Shown piece by piece: positions 20,277 to 31,408 of a stretch of DNA of 64,000 nucleotides. A model generated the notes under the pieces. That model ran no database searches. It was given only the letters and a program-made list of their open reading frames with translations, and was not told the origin of the DNA. The DNA is from Panagrolaimus kolymaensis (Eukaryota > Nematoda > Chromadorea > Rhabditida > Panagrolaimidae): positions 3,100,001-3,164,000 of the forward strand of contig JAJQJQ010000015.1 of the NCBI GenBank assembly GCA_028622995.1, in the 5' to 3' direction. Position numbers and translations under genes: made by a program. Position 1 is the stretch's first letter. Every line of letters starts with the position of its first letter.

Positions 20277-21375
20277 GAAAAGACCAGAAGAGGCAACAAT
20301 TGGTAAGTGCTTTGATAAAAAATTTCAATGTAACTCTTTAAGGGTAAAATTTTGGGAGAAAATTGATGCCCCTGATTATGTACTAGATATCATTCGTGAT
20401 GGATATATGTTACCTTCTGAAACTAATGCCATTGATCCTTCCTTCCACCTTCCTAATGTTCCTATGTCTGAAGAAGACAAGGTATTCGTCAATGACGAAG
20501 TGTTAAAGTTACTAAAAACAAAAGCTATCTCTCAAGTACAAAATATACCTCAAGTTATTAGCCCGTTATTCGTGGTCAGGAATACGGGTAAACCACGGTT
20601 AATCATAAACCTTTCTAGGTTGAATGATTCCTTAGAAAGCCCACGGTTTAAATACGAAGATTTAGATTTTGTGGTTAAAAATATTTGCCCATATGGGTGG
20701 TTAGCCAAGTTCGATATGAAGAGTGGATATCATCACATTGCCATACACCCGGAAGATCGTAAATATCTTGGGTTTGCCTGGAATGGCAGTAATTATGTAT
20801 TTAACGCATTACCATTTGGGTTAGCACCAGCTCCATATATTTTTACTAAAGTGTTTCGAACATTAGTAAAACATTGGAGGGATAGAGGTATCCGATGTGT
20901 ATTATACCTCGATGATGGTCTCATATGGTCACCGACCTTCTTGGAATGTAAAGAAGCCATTGCTTACGTCAAGCTAACGTTGAAGGCTGCGGGTGTATGC
21001 ATTCATGAAGAAAAATCTATCCTTTACCCGGTTCAAAGTTTGAAGTTTTTAGGAATGATAATCGATTTGAAAAAGTCACTAATATATCCTCCGGAAGAAC
21101 GAATTAAAAATAGCGTTGACTGCATTGAAGTATTACAAACTAAAAAGTTTCCTTCTTTAAGAGAAAGGCTAAAGTTAACCGGTCAGGTTGCCTCTATGTG
21201 GGTGGTATTAGGTCCTAAAGGTTCTGTGTTTACTAAGAATATCTATAAAACAGTTTGTACATACACGTTTATGAGTTTCAAGGTGGAGTTATCACCGGAG
21301 GAACAAGAAGATTTAAAAAGAATTACGAACATGTTAAAAAAGTCCTTTGTCAAAGTCACTTCTTCCACCTGTTAA
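20275..21375 (+). CDS. RT: reverse transcriptase of the PAT-like element
   Basis: The frame overlaps the gag end and has no obvious ATG near its start, so translation probably depends on splicing, reinitiation or frameshifting; a GTAAGT donor-like site lies at about 20303. It contains RT motifs in order: the PLFVVRNTGKPRLIINL region, KFDMKSGYHHIAIHPEDRK, the ALPFGLAPAPYIFTKVF motif, and the catalytic YLDDG at 20905-20919. The frame ends at TGA/TAA 21375 at the junction with RNase H. It is part of the pol of a DIRS-order element. Confidence 0.88.
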   Translation, partial: KKRPEEATIGKCFDKKFQCNSLRVKFWEKIDAPDYVLDIIRDGYMLPSETNAIDPSFHLPNVPMSEEDKVFVNDEVLKLLKTKAISQVQNIPQVISPLFVVRNTGKPRLIINLSRLNDSLESPRFKYEDLDFVVKNICPYGWLAKFDMKSGYHHIAIHPEDRKYLGFAWNGSNYVFNALPFGLAPAPYIFTKVFRTLVKHWRDRGIRCVLYLDDGLIWSPTFLECKEAIAYVKLTLKAAGVCIHEEKSILYPVQSLKFLGMIIDLKKSLIYPPEERIKNSVDCIEVLQTKKFPSLRERLKLTGQVASMWVVLGPKGSVFTKNIYKTVCTYTFMSFKVELSPEEQEDLKRITNMLKKSFVKVTSSTC

Positions 21376-22189
21376 AATTTTTTCATTTCATACGGATGCT
21401 TCATCCTTAGCTTTAGGAGTTGTTTCTAATACCGGTAAGACATATTCCCGTCCTTTAACTCCGGAAGAAATTCGTGAGTCAAGTACTTATAGAGAACTCT
21501 TGGGAGTAATGTTTGGTATCCAATGTTTCCATAAGTCATGTGAATGTTCGGAAGTTCATGTTTATACCGATAACCAAAATATCATTCCAATTTTGAAGAA
21601 AGGTTCCATGGTAAACATAATAAACGAACTATGTACAGAAATTTTAGCACTTTTAGATAGTTTAAAAGCTACAGTTATTGCTCATTGGATTCCCAGAGAA
21701 GAAAACAAGCTAGCTGATTTAGCTTCACGTATCCCGGATAAAGATGATTGGGCCATTCTTACACAGGTTTTTGAAGAAGTGAATAAGAAGTTGGGACCGG
21801 CTCAAGTTGATAGGTTCGCTAGTTGTGTAAATTCCAAGCTTCCAAGATTTAACTCACTTGTTCCTTCTCCTGGTTCAGAAGCAGTTGATGCTTTTACACA
21901 GAATTGGTGTGGTTTAGTTAACTATTGTGTTCCACCGGTTAATTTATTATATCCAACACTATCATTTATTTTGAGGTATAAATGTCCATCTATTTTGGGA
22001 TTTCCTTATTGGCCGACTTTATCTATTTTTCCGTTATTGAAAAACAAAGATGGATCTTGGATCAAAGAAGTAACTGATTGTTTCAGGGTTCCAAAAGGTC
22101 AAGTGTTTCTGTCTCCCGGAAGTCAACCATGCTCTATGTTCTCTCATCCGTTCTTGAAAAGTGATTTTGTTTTTGTTCGACTTTTTTAA
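21347..22189 (+). CDS. RH: RNase H and C-terminal pol region of the PAT-like element
   Basis: In another frame from RT, overlapping it by 29 nt. The RNase H motifs are HTDAS, YRELLG, VYTDNQN and HWIPREENKLADLASR. A DIRS-type tail follows (QVDRFASCVNSKLPRFNS, VDAFTQNW, CVPPVNLLYPTL). In related elements RT and RNase H are read as one protein, so the shift near 21345-21360 is probably a mutation. A short programmed frameshift cannot be excluded. Confidence 0.88.
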   Translation: MSKSLLPPVKIFSFHTDASSLALGVVSNTGKTYSRPLTPEEIRESSTYRELLGVMFGIQCFHKSCECSEVHVYTDNQNIIPILKKGSMVNIINELCTEILALLDSLKATVIAHWIPREENKLADLASRIPDKDDWAILTQVFEEVNKKLGPAQVDRFASCVNSKLPRFNSLVPSPGSEAVDAFTQNWCGLVNYCVPPVNLLYPTLSFILRYKCPSILGFPYWPTLSIFPLLKNKDGSWIKEVTDCFRVPKGQVFLSPGSQPCSMFSHPFLKSDFVFVRLF

Positions 22190-22256
22190 TATTGTTGTTG
22201 GTTATGAATAAAAAAGAGTTATAATATCCAACTTGTTCTTCGAACCTTTAGCTGCC

Positions 22257-22521
22257 TGTATTTTATTTTGCTTGCAATAAACCAGACCCAACCCAATAAA
22301 CGGAGAAAGAGACTGTGAAGTCTGTGAGCACAGAGAAAAAAGAATTTTTCTCGGAAGCGAAGTGTATTTAGAATGAAATGAGAAATAAAACGGAGCTGTA
22401 GAGAAAATTGCATTTTTCTCGAAGCGAAAAGACGAGCAGTCTGTTTCGACGTTGATGAAGCAAATGAAAAAAGTGTTTTTCTTCATTCTGCGTTTTTTGC
22501 AAGCTTGCAACGTTTTGAACC
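22257..22521 (+). repeat. internal B1-A2 repeat block of the PAT-like element
   Basis: B1 (22257-22408) matches the right terminal B2 (23836-23987). A2 (22404-22521) matches the left terminal A1 (19215-19332). The abutting B1A2 block between pol and the recombinase gene supports a replication model with a circular intermediate. Confidence 0.9.
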
Positions 22522-22787
22522 CCGCCCTCCATCCCCTCCTTCTCCCTATTAAGTTGTTAAAGTTAGCACGACGTTGTCCTTTGCGGCCGGCAAAGCTCCG
22601 TGCACTCACTACAGGTGAGCCGACAGAATCGGAAATTATTGTAAGAATAATTGAAAACAGATTGTCAAAAGGAATTCCCTAAACCCTCTCTGGGCTTGAT
22701 CTTAGCCATCCTAATCCCCTTCAATTTTTAGATTTTTAAGGTAAGTCTTTTATAATTTTAACAATTTTTATTTTTTCAGAACAAAGG

Positions 22788-23756
22788 TTGGCCCGGATCG
22801 CTCAGAGGAACCCAGGAAAGACAGCAGCACCGGAAGAAATCTCAAACTTCGTTTTATCTGGATTTGCGAAATCAACTCAAACTACTTATGTTCGTGAATA
22901 TGGTAAATATGAAAAATGGAAAGAAACTCTATCATTGGAGGAAGATGAAAACAATGCCGGATACATATTACCTCTCTATTTGATGACAGTTGCAAAAGAA
23001 TCAAAATCAAAGGCTGCTACTATTACCGCTGCGGTATCATTTTTTAAAAAGAGGAAGATCTCTGGAAACAAAGAAAACTACACACCGGAAGTCTCTGATT
23101 ACAGAAATTTGGTAATGAAAGCAATTTCGAAGAAGGCACCACCTGTCAAACACAAGGAACAAGTAACACCGGATGAACTAATGTTGTTTATGCCACTGGC
23201 TAAATCGTCTAATTGTATGGAAAAAAGAATTGGTACTTTGATTATTACTTTATTTGCTGGGTTATTTCGTCCATCGGAAGTGTTATCTTTGGAAAAGAAT
23301 CAAGTTGTTTTTGGTGAAAATAATGTTAGAATTGATCTCCGGAAGTCAAAATGTAATCAAAATGGACCGGTGGAACCGGTTTTCATAACAAGATTGAAAT
23401 CTTCTTTTTGTCCAGTTGCCATTCTTGAAGAATGGGTCTTAAAGTGTCCTCCTTCCCTTTTCCTCTTTCCTTCTTTTTCAGGTGCTGATCGACCATGGTC
23501 CTATGATGCCGCTCTGAAAGAACTCAAAGAAGCTGCTCAGAAAATCGGAATCCGAAAAAACTTAACGCTCCATTCATTTCGAGGAAGTGCTGCAACTGCT
23601 GCTATTGAAGCCGGATGTACTGAAGCTGAACTTGATCGTGGAGCTCGATGGAAATCTTCGACGTCTAAGAAATCTTATGTTCAACGGAGTGCAAGAACAA
23701 CTCAGAATGTTTCCTCGTTGCTAAACTGTATTATGGAAAATCAAGAAAAAAGATGA
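22788..23756 (+). CDS. YR: tyrosine recombinase of the PAT-like element
   Basis: The open frame runs to TGA at 23756, with about 320 residues after a TTTTTCAG acceptor near 22778. The first exon and start codon are not certain; a GTAAGT donor at 22741 suggests an intron. N-terminal SAM-like helical region, then catalytic residues: Arg in LFRPSEVLSL, His-x-x-Arg in LHSFRGSAATAA, and the nucleophile Tyr in KKSYVQRSART. Integrates the element via a circular DNA intermediate instead of a DDE integrase. Confidence 0.9.
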   Translation: MARIAQRNPGKTAAPEEISNFVLSGFAKSTQTTYVREYGKYEKWKETLSLEEDENNAGYILPLYLMTVAKESKSKAATITAAVSFFKKRKISGNKENYTPEVSDYRNLVMKAISKKAPPVKHKEQVTPDELMLFMPLAKSSNCMEKRIGTLIITLFAGLFRPSEVLSLEKNQVVFGENNVRIDLRKSKCNQNGPVEPVFITRLKSSFCPVAILEEWVLKCPPSLFLFPSFSGADRPWSYDAALKELKEAAQKIGIRKNLTLHSFRGSAATAAIEAGCTEAELDRGARWKSSTSKKSYVQRSARTTQNVSSLLNCIMENQEKR

Positions 23757-23835
23757 ACCGGATTGAATAATTATTATTGTTTTTGTTATTGTTTGTTTAA
23801 TGTTAGGGCCATGGTTGGTCAGTTTTTTGGTTGTA

Positions 23836-23987
23836 TGTATTTTATTTTGCTTGCAATAAACCAGACCCAACCCAATAAACGGAGAAAGAGACTGTGAAGT
23901 CTGTGAGCACAGAGAAAAAAGAATTTTTCTCGGAAGCGAAGTGTATTTAGAATGAAATGAGAAATAAAACGGAGCTGTAGAGAAAAT
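23836..23987 (+). repeat. B2 split direct repeat (right end of PAT-like element)
   Basis: 152 bp from TGTATTTTATTTTGCTTGCA to GTAGAGAAAAT, matching B1 at 22257-22408. Marks the right end. Confidence 0.9.
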
Positions 23988-24179
23988 AATATTTATTTTA
24001 TGAACACGTTTTTTTAACAAAAAAGGATGCGTGCATCTTCTTCTTTTTGGGTCGTTTCACAACCTTTTTTTTTCAAGGTGTCATTGATTTTTCAATGACT
24101 TCTTTTTTCATTAATGATTTTTTTAAAACATAGTTAAATAGATAGATGTGATACGACAAATTGAAAATATTCATCACCA

Positions 24180-26165
24180 ATGAGCTCTCAATTAGAAGCC
24201 ATTCCATATGTTTTTCCATTTGAACCTTCCGAAGCGCCATATTTAAAATTGAAAAAAGCTCAGAAAAAATATGAAATTACTTATCAAGTTCTTGGAAAAA
24301 ATGATTATTTTGGGTTTTTAGAAATATTAAAAATTGATTATTTGGCGATGGTAAAGTTTCGCGGCTAACTAAAGCAACTAAAAATAAACATATTTTAGAT
24401 TCACCATTTAATGAAATCAAATGGAATGCCTCAAAGATGGTTGGATATTAAACTTCCAAATGAAGCTGAAGCTTACGTGACTTTTAATATTTTGGTTCAA
24501 AAAGAAGTTAGAGAAAACAAAATAAATGATAAAAAGTTAATTTATGGGCACCAAATTTTATTAATTATTCCATTACCAACCGATGGAACAAGATTAAACT
24601 ATAGCAAGGTAGGTAAGCAAAGCTTTCAATCAGCATTGTCAAAAACTCATTGCAAATTATTTTTTTAGATTAAACAAACGATTAAAAGATGCTTTAGCTC
24701 GGTATAGCTTTCCATATTAGCAAACCAAGTAACTATAGTCATTTAATTTTAGGCAATTTCCATTTCAAGTTTATTTCGAGCCAAGGCCACCTTTGAGGAA
24801 GAAATGAACCATTTATTAAATGTTCAATTAATTATTGACTTTGATAATGAATTTGTAACTGAATTTAAAAATATTCCCGAAATAATCACAAATGCTATTA
24901 GTGAACCTCCACGTTTAATCCAAATTTCAAACAATAATGACACAATTATTTCAAAGAAAAAGAAAGCAAATATGTTGCGAACTATAAGAGTTTTAACAAC
25001 CATATTTCAAATTAAAACTTTTATGAAAGAAAAATTCTCGAATGTAGCCAAAGATGATCTAAAACCTCGGTGGTTATCAGCAAAATTGTCTTCACATTCA
25101 ATTTCCAAGCATGCCACAAATCTTGCCAATGCAATGAGATTCAAAAATTTAAATAAAGTTCAAAGTCGAATAACTTCAATTTATTCAAATATTTTAATTA
25201 TTGAAAAAAGAATTAAAGAAAAAATTGTAAAGTTTTTCACTGCTAAAAGAACATTTCCTAATTTGGATTTCGTTGATGATTTATTGCTGAGTTTAAAAAC
25301 CATTTATGAAATTTTGAAATTTAATTTAATGATTTTCCAAAACGATTGCTTTTTAAAATGGAATGAATTAACAAAAAAGAAAATTCAATTACATGGTTTT
25401 GGTGAAAACAAACCAATTGGAATTATTGTTAGTAAAAAAAATTTTCCACATGAAACATTTTATTATCGATTTAAAAATGGCAACAATGTATTTTGGGCAA
25501 TTCGAGATGAGGCTGATGAAGAAAATAATGGCAACTATCCAGCAGAGCCATTATTGTCTTTTAACAATACAGAGAAATATTTTGGAGTCATTGCTTCCCC
25601 TATTTTTGATAACACAGAGTTGCTGCTATATCCAAATAATACGCTTTCTTGTGGATTGTTAGTGGACACCTGCAACTGCAACTCTGCACAAATTCGGTTT
25701 TGGTTATGTGAAAAATGTCAAAGTTTAGTTACTCGACTCATAGATGATAAAATTTTATGCAACTGTCAAAAACAAAACTTATCAACTGCGAGAAAGTATT
25801 GCTTCGAATGTATGTCAAACCATGAACATCCTGATCATCGGAATTTGGCGCCATCAAGTAAAGTTTCAACTATAACAAGCGCAAGTTCAAAAACTACAAT
25901 CATCACAAAAATTTTGATTGTTCAAGTTAAAAAAGAAAAGAAAAGTGAAACATCTTCCACCGATTTTTCGGCGGTAGTTGAAAATGAAAAACCTAAAATT
26001 CTTTTAAATGTTAGAAAAGCTTCGGTGGATTCAGAAATAAGCATTGATACATTAACAACTTATCCAAGAAATAATAGCTCTGATACTTATGAATCCAGTG
26101 CTTTTGAAAATTCTGATATTTATTCAGAAGATGATGGATCAAGTATTGAATCACCAAGTATTTAA
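24180..26165 (+). CDS. zinc-ribbon family protein without AIG1 GTPase domain (copy 3)
   Basis: Four exons: 24180-24350, 24399-24608, 24669-24701 and 24753-26165, all phase 0, giving about 608 residues. Exon 1 ends with a KNDYFGFLEILKIDYLAM motif shared with copy 4 (KNDYVEILNALKINKFEL). Exon 2 contains IYGHQILLIIPL, matching GHNIKFLLPL in copy 4. The 33-nt exon 3 has the same size in copy 4. The last exon is helical, then a zinc ribbon: CNC, FWLCEKC, CNC, YCFEC, and HEHPDH. It ends in a Ser/Asp/Glu-rich tail with no P-loop. Tail-to-tail with copy 4. Either the GTPase was lost or it is a regulatory variant. Confidence 0.75.
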
Positions 26166-26403
26166 AAATAAAAAAATTTAGATTTTTTTTAAACTCTTAT
26201 TTCATTGAACGAAAACATAATAAATCTTTTATAACATAAAAAAATGCAGAGTGTGTTTGATAAAAAATGTTTTAAATAACAAAATTTCATTTTTTTGAAG
26301 TTTTTTATTTGTAACAAATTTTGTAACTCAATCTATAAATTTCATTCTTGGATGTTGTATAAAAACGATAAAAAAATGAGTTTATTTTGACGACAAAACT
26401 TTT

Positions 26404-29400
26404 TTACACAAGCCGTTCAGATAAATTATTAATTAAATTATTAAAAAATCTTTCAATTTCTGCTGCAGAATTATTCCAGCAATATGCAGCTTTTTTATCC
26501 AAATCTTTTGATTTGACAATACCTTGTTGAACGGCAAGCAAATATCGAAATGATTCATTATCGAAGCAATAAAGATTTTCAGAAGTTAAAGGAATTTCAA
26601 TTTCATTGATTTCTTTAAATTTCTCAACGAATGCTCGAATTGGACCCATTGAATCTCCAATATTAAAATATGTGGAATGTGAATGATTAAAGAAAAAATA
26701 AATATTTGGAAGTTCATGGCATTTTTTGAATAACGATAAAATGAGCCTCATTCCCATTTCAAATTCAACAGTTAATTTTCGCTTATTTGCAGGAATCACA
26801 AAACAAATTCCATCCAATTTTTTTAATGAATTTAAAGCCTCTCGAATGTTTTCAAGATTTCTTTCATCGTGTTCGAAACCTCGAGTATCAGAAAATCCTG
26901 GAGTATCAAGAATGCAAACACAATTATGATTTACTTCTAAATTATAAAATTTTGGTTTTTGAGTTGCTGATTCACCATTTTGATTGAAGTTTTCATTCCC
27001 ATCATTTTTGGGCCCTGCTTCAATCAAAACATCTTCAAAGGTTTGACAATTTGTTTGAAAATTAAATTTTGTTGGAATTATGCATTCAACTTTTCGAGTT
27101 TTTAAAGCATCTTTAAAATTAGGTAGTTTTAAATAATTCCCAATTGCATTAATAAGCGTAGATTTTCCAGCTCCTGTTTCACCAACAAACAACAAATTAT
27201 AAATCCCTCTTTCTATTGGAGATGTTTCGATCTCTTCTGGCTTTGTATTTACATCAATTTTTTCTTTACTTATTTTGACAACTTTTTTCATTGTCGTTGT
27301 TTCTTTGAAATCCATCTCTTCAAATTCGGGTGATTTGACAAGTATCAATATAGCTGCTTGGGAAAATGAGGAAGTTTCTGAGCCGCCTAATGCTAATTCA
27401 GTTGTGTCCTCGTTGGGTAGACTATGAACGTAGGTTGTTGGTTCATCTTTCTCCAAAGAGCTGGATGATACAGATTCTGTTTTATGAACTTCATCATATT
27501 GGTGAGAGGCAACAATCTCAGAAATAGGAATTGCGAAATTTTCAGTGCTTGAATTTATAACTTGTTTTTGAATAGTTTTTGTTTTTATGAAACTAACTTC
27601 TTCTAATTCCGATGCCTTTACAAGGATTGATATTTCTTCTGGGTAAGCAGCTTCTGATGAAGTTTGGATCGTTTCCAATCCTATTATTGTCTCTGAACCT
27701 GAATATTTTGGAATATCATGAAAGCTTGTTGATTCTTCTTCGTCTTTTAAAGAATCATCGCTTGAAGGATCACGAATGGATTCATCTTCTTCTGAAGATT
27801 TGGAAGAATCTGTTTCATTTTCAGGCACAACGTCATATTGATGAGAATAATCCATTTCAACCGCTCCATTAGGATTTTTGATGTCTTCGGTTTTTGAATT
27901 TACTACTATAGTTTTTTCATTTTCCTTTTTTATGGTTTTTGTTTTCATGAAATTTATTTCTTCGAATTCAGAAGCTTTAACAAGAATGGATATTTCATTA
28001 TGATCCACTGCTGCCGAATGTGGAGAAGCGTCTGATTTGGTTTTTACCAAAGATTCTGCAAAAGCTTCTGGATGACCATTTTTATATGCTGATTCCTCTT
28101 CTTCTGAAGACCCTGAAGAAAATGATGGCTTCGTTGTTTTATAATCTCCTGGAATGTCATCATAATGATGTGAATAATCAACAGCCGTTGTTGCATTTGT
28201 AGCAATTATTGTATCTTCTTCTGTCTCTGTATATACTTCTGCGTGTTTTTCTTCACTCTGTTCAGATTTTGTAGCAGCAGTCGCACGTTTTACAGGCCTT
28301 GGAGGAGCATTTTCTATTTTGTGTTTTTGTTGTTTTTGGTCATTGACTGTGTATTCTTCTTCATTGACAACAATCTCATGAATAGAAGAGCCCCAGTTTT
28401 CTTGTTGCAAAGCTTCTTGTTTTATTTCATTCTCATCCACAATTTCAATCACATTTTCATTTTCACCTTCATCCGCAATTTCATTCTCAATAATAATGGA
28501 AGGGATAATAGTAACTTCATAACATTTTCTTAATCGTGCTGTTCGAATTACATTTCCTTTAGGAGCAAAACAAAATTTATCCAATTTCGTCCATTCTTGT
28601 TCGCCACATTCACAAACAACGTGATTTTTTCCACTTTTTCTTAGCAATATAAAACATGTTAAACAAAGCCAAAATCGATAATGAGGGCTTTCACATTTAC
28701 ATGTTTCAACTATTTTTTCACCTTTTTCATTTTCACTTTGTTGTTGAACTGTGGAACTTGGATCAGTTATTACACATCCAAGCATATCATTCCTTCCATT
28801 TACGAGTAACAAAGGTTCCACATTATTAATAGTAATTTTTTCATCTAACAAAAAATATATATTTTCATTTTTATTTGTAAATGTTTCACCAAGGGTATGA
28901 ATATTCCATCGAGTAAAAGAAATTCCAATTTTTTCATCTGCTATTTTTTCATTGATTGTCACGGAATTTGATTTAAAAATCCATTGATTATCAAAGAAAA
29001 TTAAATAAGTTTCAAATATATAAACAATTTGTTTTAATTCCATTAAAATTATTTCACTCAAAGGCAAAGTTAAAAAATTGATATAATTTTGCATTGCTGC
29101 ATTCTCAGCCCAAAGAGGCTTAACAAAATCATGGATTTGACTATGCAATTTTAAAAGGTTGACATTTAATTCTTTAATTATTTCGCTAACATTTTCAACA
29201 TTTCTTTGAACTGCAAGGTTTTGTAAATTTTGACGATTATTTGATAGAGCTTCCACAATTTTTGTTAACTCTGTGATACTGTAATAACTTTCGATAGATT
29301 GGTAATCAATTTCATCGCCATCAATCTTTGAGATAATAAAACCTTGAATATGATAAATTGAAATTAATATAAATAAAATGGGTTGAATTTTATCAATCAT

Positions 29401-30373
29401 TTGTTTATTTTCAGGCATCTCTTTACCGTCATTATTTTTTAAAATATCGATGAGATCAGGTTTTCGTTTCATTGTTGTTTCTTTAATTGATTTTACAGCA
29501 TCTTCAAATTCTTCATTATATGAATTTTCACAATCTATCAACATTTGGGTTTCAAATTGTAAATCTTCAGGTTTAGAAAATAAACTTAAAATCCATGCAA
29601 AAGCTTTATAAAAACACACTTCAAAAATATTTCCCTAAAATTTTATATTTTTAAGTTTAATATTTTTTGTTTGACAACAAAACTCGTCATATCTTACTTT
29701 TCCTAATTGACTATGTAAATACGCGGTCACCTGAAATTTAAATAAAGTTTATTTCTTTAATGGATGAACCAATCCTCTCTGAAAAAAAGCATACCATTGA
29801 TTTATTTTTTTCTTCCAGTGGTAATAAAAATTTAATATTATGTCCATAAAATGCTGTAACAAAATTATTTTCGATGCTTTCAGAAATTTTCTTAAATCCA
29901 ATGTTAATATTTACATCCAAAAATATAAAATTCTCTAATGTACTGTAAATAAAAAAATCGAGCCATTTAATTGTTAACGGATTTTTGAATTCGGATAAAT
30001 ATTTGAGCTGAAACACAAGAAGCTTTGTAAATTTACATATGTCAAATAAAAAAAACGGTAGAGGCTTGTATCAAAGAGAAAGCTTTAATTTTATATATTC
30101 GAAGCTTCTTTTTGAGACAGACGACGACGATAAAGTGAAAAATAACCCAAATTATGTGTTTTTTTCCTCATTGCTTTATAAAAAGATTAACAATCTCACC
30201 AATTCAAATTTATTAATTTTTAAAGCATTCAATATTTCGACATAATCATTCTTTTTCAATTCGGTTGTAAATATTTGGCATTTTGAAGGCTTATTCTCAA
30301 CATGAGAAGCATTACCTAATTTGGTAAGTTGTTGATTTGGATAAACCAAATTGAGATATTCCAAATTTGCCAT
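26404..30373 (-). CDS. large zinc-ribbon protein with triplicated acidic linker and AIG1-type GTPase (copy 4)
   Basis: Four exons: 30373-30200, 30007-29795, 29730-29698 and 29634-26404, all phase 0, about 1216 residues. Order: two N-terminal modules (to about residue 140), a helical region, a zinc ribbon at about 451-495 (CKCE, FWLCLTC, CEC-GE, FCFAPKG), and a disordered acidic linker. The linker carries three imperfect repeats at about 626-940. Each pairs a SH-YD-V/I-P block with an ISILVKASE-EE block. The AIG1-type GTPase then starts with GETGAGKS (about 958) and DTPGFSDTRG. The G domain closely matches copy 5 (TSENLYC-DNESFRYLLA). The position of the canonical G4 motif reads FNHSHS, so nucleotide specificity is uncertain. 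Function unknown. Confidence 0.8.
27235..28180 (-). repeat. three imperfect ~110-residue repeats in the linker of copy 4
   Basis: Coding repeats: blocks DYSHHYDDIPG, DYSHQYDVVPE and ASHQYDEVHK each lead into Ser/Glu-rich sequence. They are followed by ISILVKASEFEEINF, ISILVKASELEEVSF and ILILVKSPEFEEMDF plus a K-TIKK-type basic patch. Spacing is near regular, indicating triplication within one exon. Confidence 0.8.
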
Positions 30374-31408
30374 TCTGTAATTTACACACTTTATATTTAA
30401 AACAAGAAATCAAGCAAAAAACTAATGTTAAAAAAGAAAAGGAAAAAAAAGTTTTAAAAATCTACTAAAATTAAATTTGTGGGAAAATAAAGCGCAAATT
30501 TTTACTTTGTCTGATCAAAAAAAAAGTTTTTTGTTAATATTAATACATTTTAACAACCATCTATTATATTTTGATGTCAATAAACAAGAAGAAGAAAAAA
30601 AATTTAACAAAAAAACAAATACCTTTTTAAGCAGCTAAAAAAAATTCTTATCAAAGAAATGCAAAAAAACTCTTTTTTTAGGTGAATGGATGGATGATAG
30701 ATAGATAGATACCTCACCCAAAATATTCCAACATTCTTTTTTGTTTACCTTTCGCTATTACACATATTTTCTCGTCTAAAAAGCTCTTCAATATGTTTTG
30801 TGCAACAAAAAAAATTATTTAAGCGCATTATAAATTTTGTTTATTGCTTCAAAGCTTACATCATTTTATTTTAAAACATTAATCTTTATTATTACAGAAA
30901 AAAATAATGTGAAAAAGTACTTTAATTTTTAGAGATTCACCTCTTTGACTATTATTTACATCAAATGCATTCGATTTGAAATATTTGAAAACTCAATTTT
31001 TTGTTGAGTAGTAACAATTTCAAAAATTAAAAATCCAATCAACTTACAAGGATAAACAAATGCAAAGAAAAAGATTAAAACGCATAGAAAATTTTAGGAA
31101 CGAACATCTTTGGTTTTGAAAACAAATGTTTGTGCTTCTAATGAGCTTTATATGTTAGTAAAAAATCTTCACTTTCCAATAAAAAATTTGACAAAGGTAG
31201 TGAAAATTTGAATAAAATGGTAAACATCTCCATGAAACCATGTATGTAAATGTTTGTAATCCTATCACGAATAGTTTTCAATGCTTTTGTTTTTTCTTTT
31301 TCATTGTTTTAATTTTTACAAATCTTCGTCGAATAAGAAGGTCGTTTCTTCCCATCATCTCTCTCAATCATTTTTACTCCTGTGTGTCGTCCCTCTCAAC
31401 TTTAAATC
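30374..31408. other. intergenic between divergent genes; GATA microsatellite
   Basis: Separates copy 4 (minus) from the NADH dehydrogenase gene (plus). It contains a short GATA/GATG tandem run at about 30688-30712 (GGATGGATGATAGATAGATAG). Otherwise AT-rich; no further gene found. Confidence 0.5.

Larger units (their letters stand above)
19215..23987 (+). mobile_element. PAT-like (DIRS-order) tyrosine-recombinase retrotransposon with split direct repeats
   Basis: Organisation is A1 - gag - RT/RNase H - B1A2 - tyrosine recombinase - B2. The A repeats (19215-19332 and 22404-22521) appear identical over 118 bp. The B repeats (22257-22408 and 23836-23987) are each 152 bp and also match. B1 and A2 overlap by about 5 bp (AAAAT). 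This split direct repeat layout is the hallmark of PAT elements, as opposed to the inverted repeats of DIRS1. All expected domains are present. The identical repeats imply a recent insertion, although the RT-RNase H junction is frameshifted. Confidence 0.93.

Noticed and set aside
22202..22609. 135-codon minus-strand frame
   Set aside because: Lies across the B1A2 repeat of the PAT-like element; the same frame recurs with the repeat and is not a separate gene.
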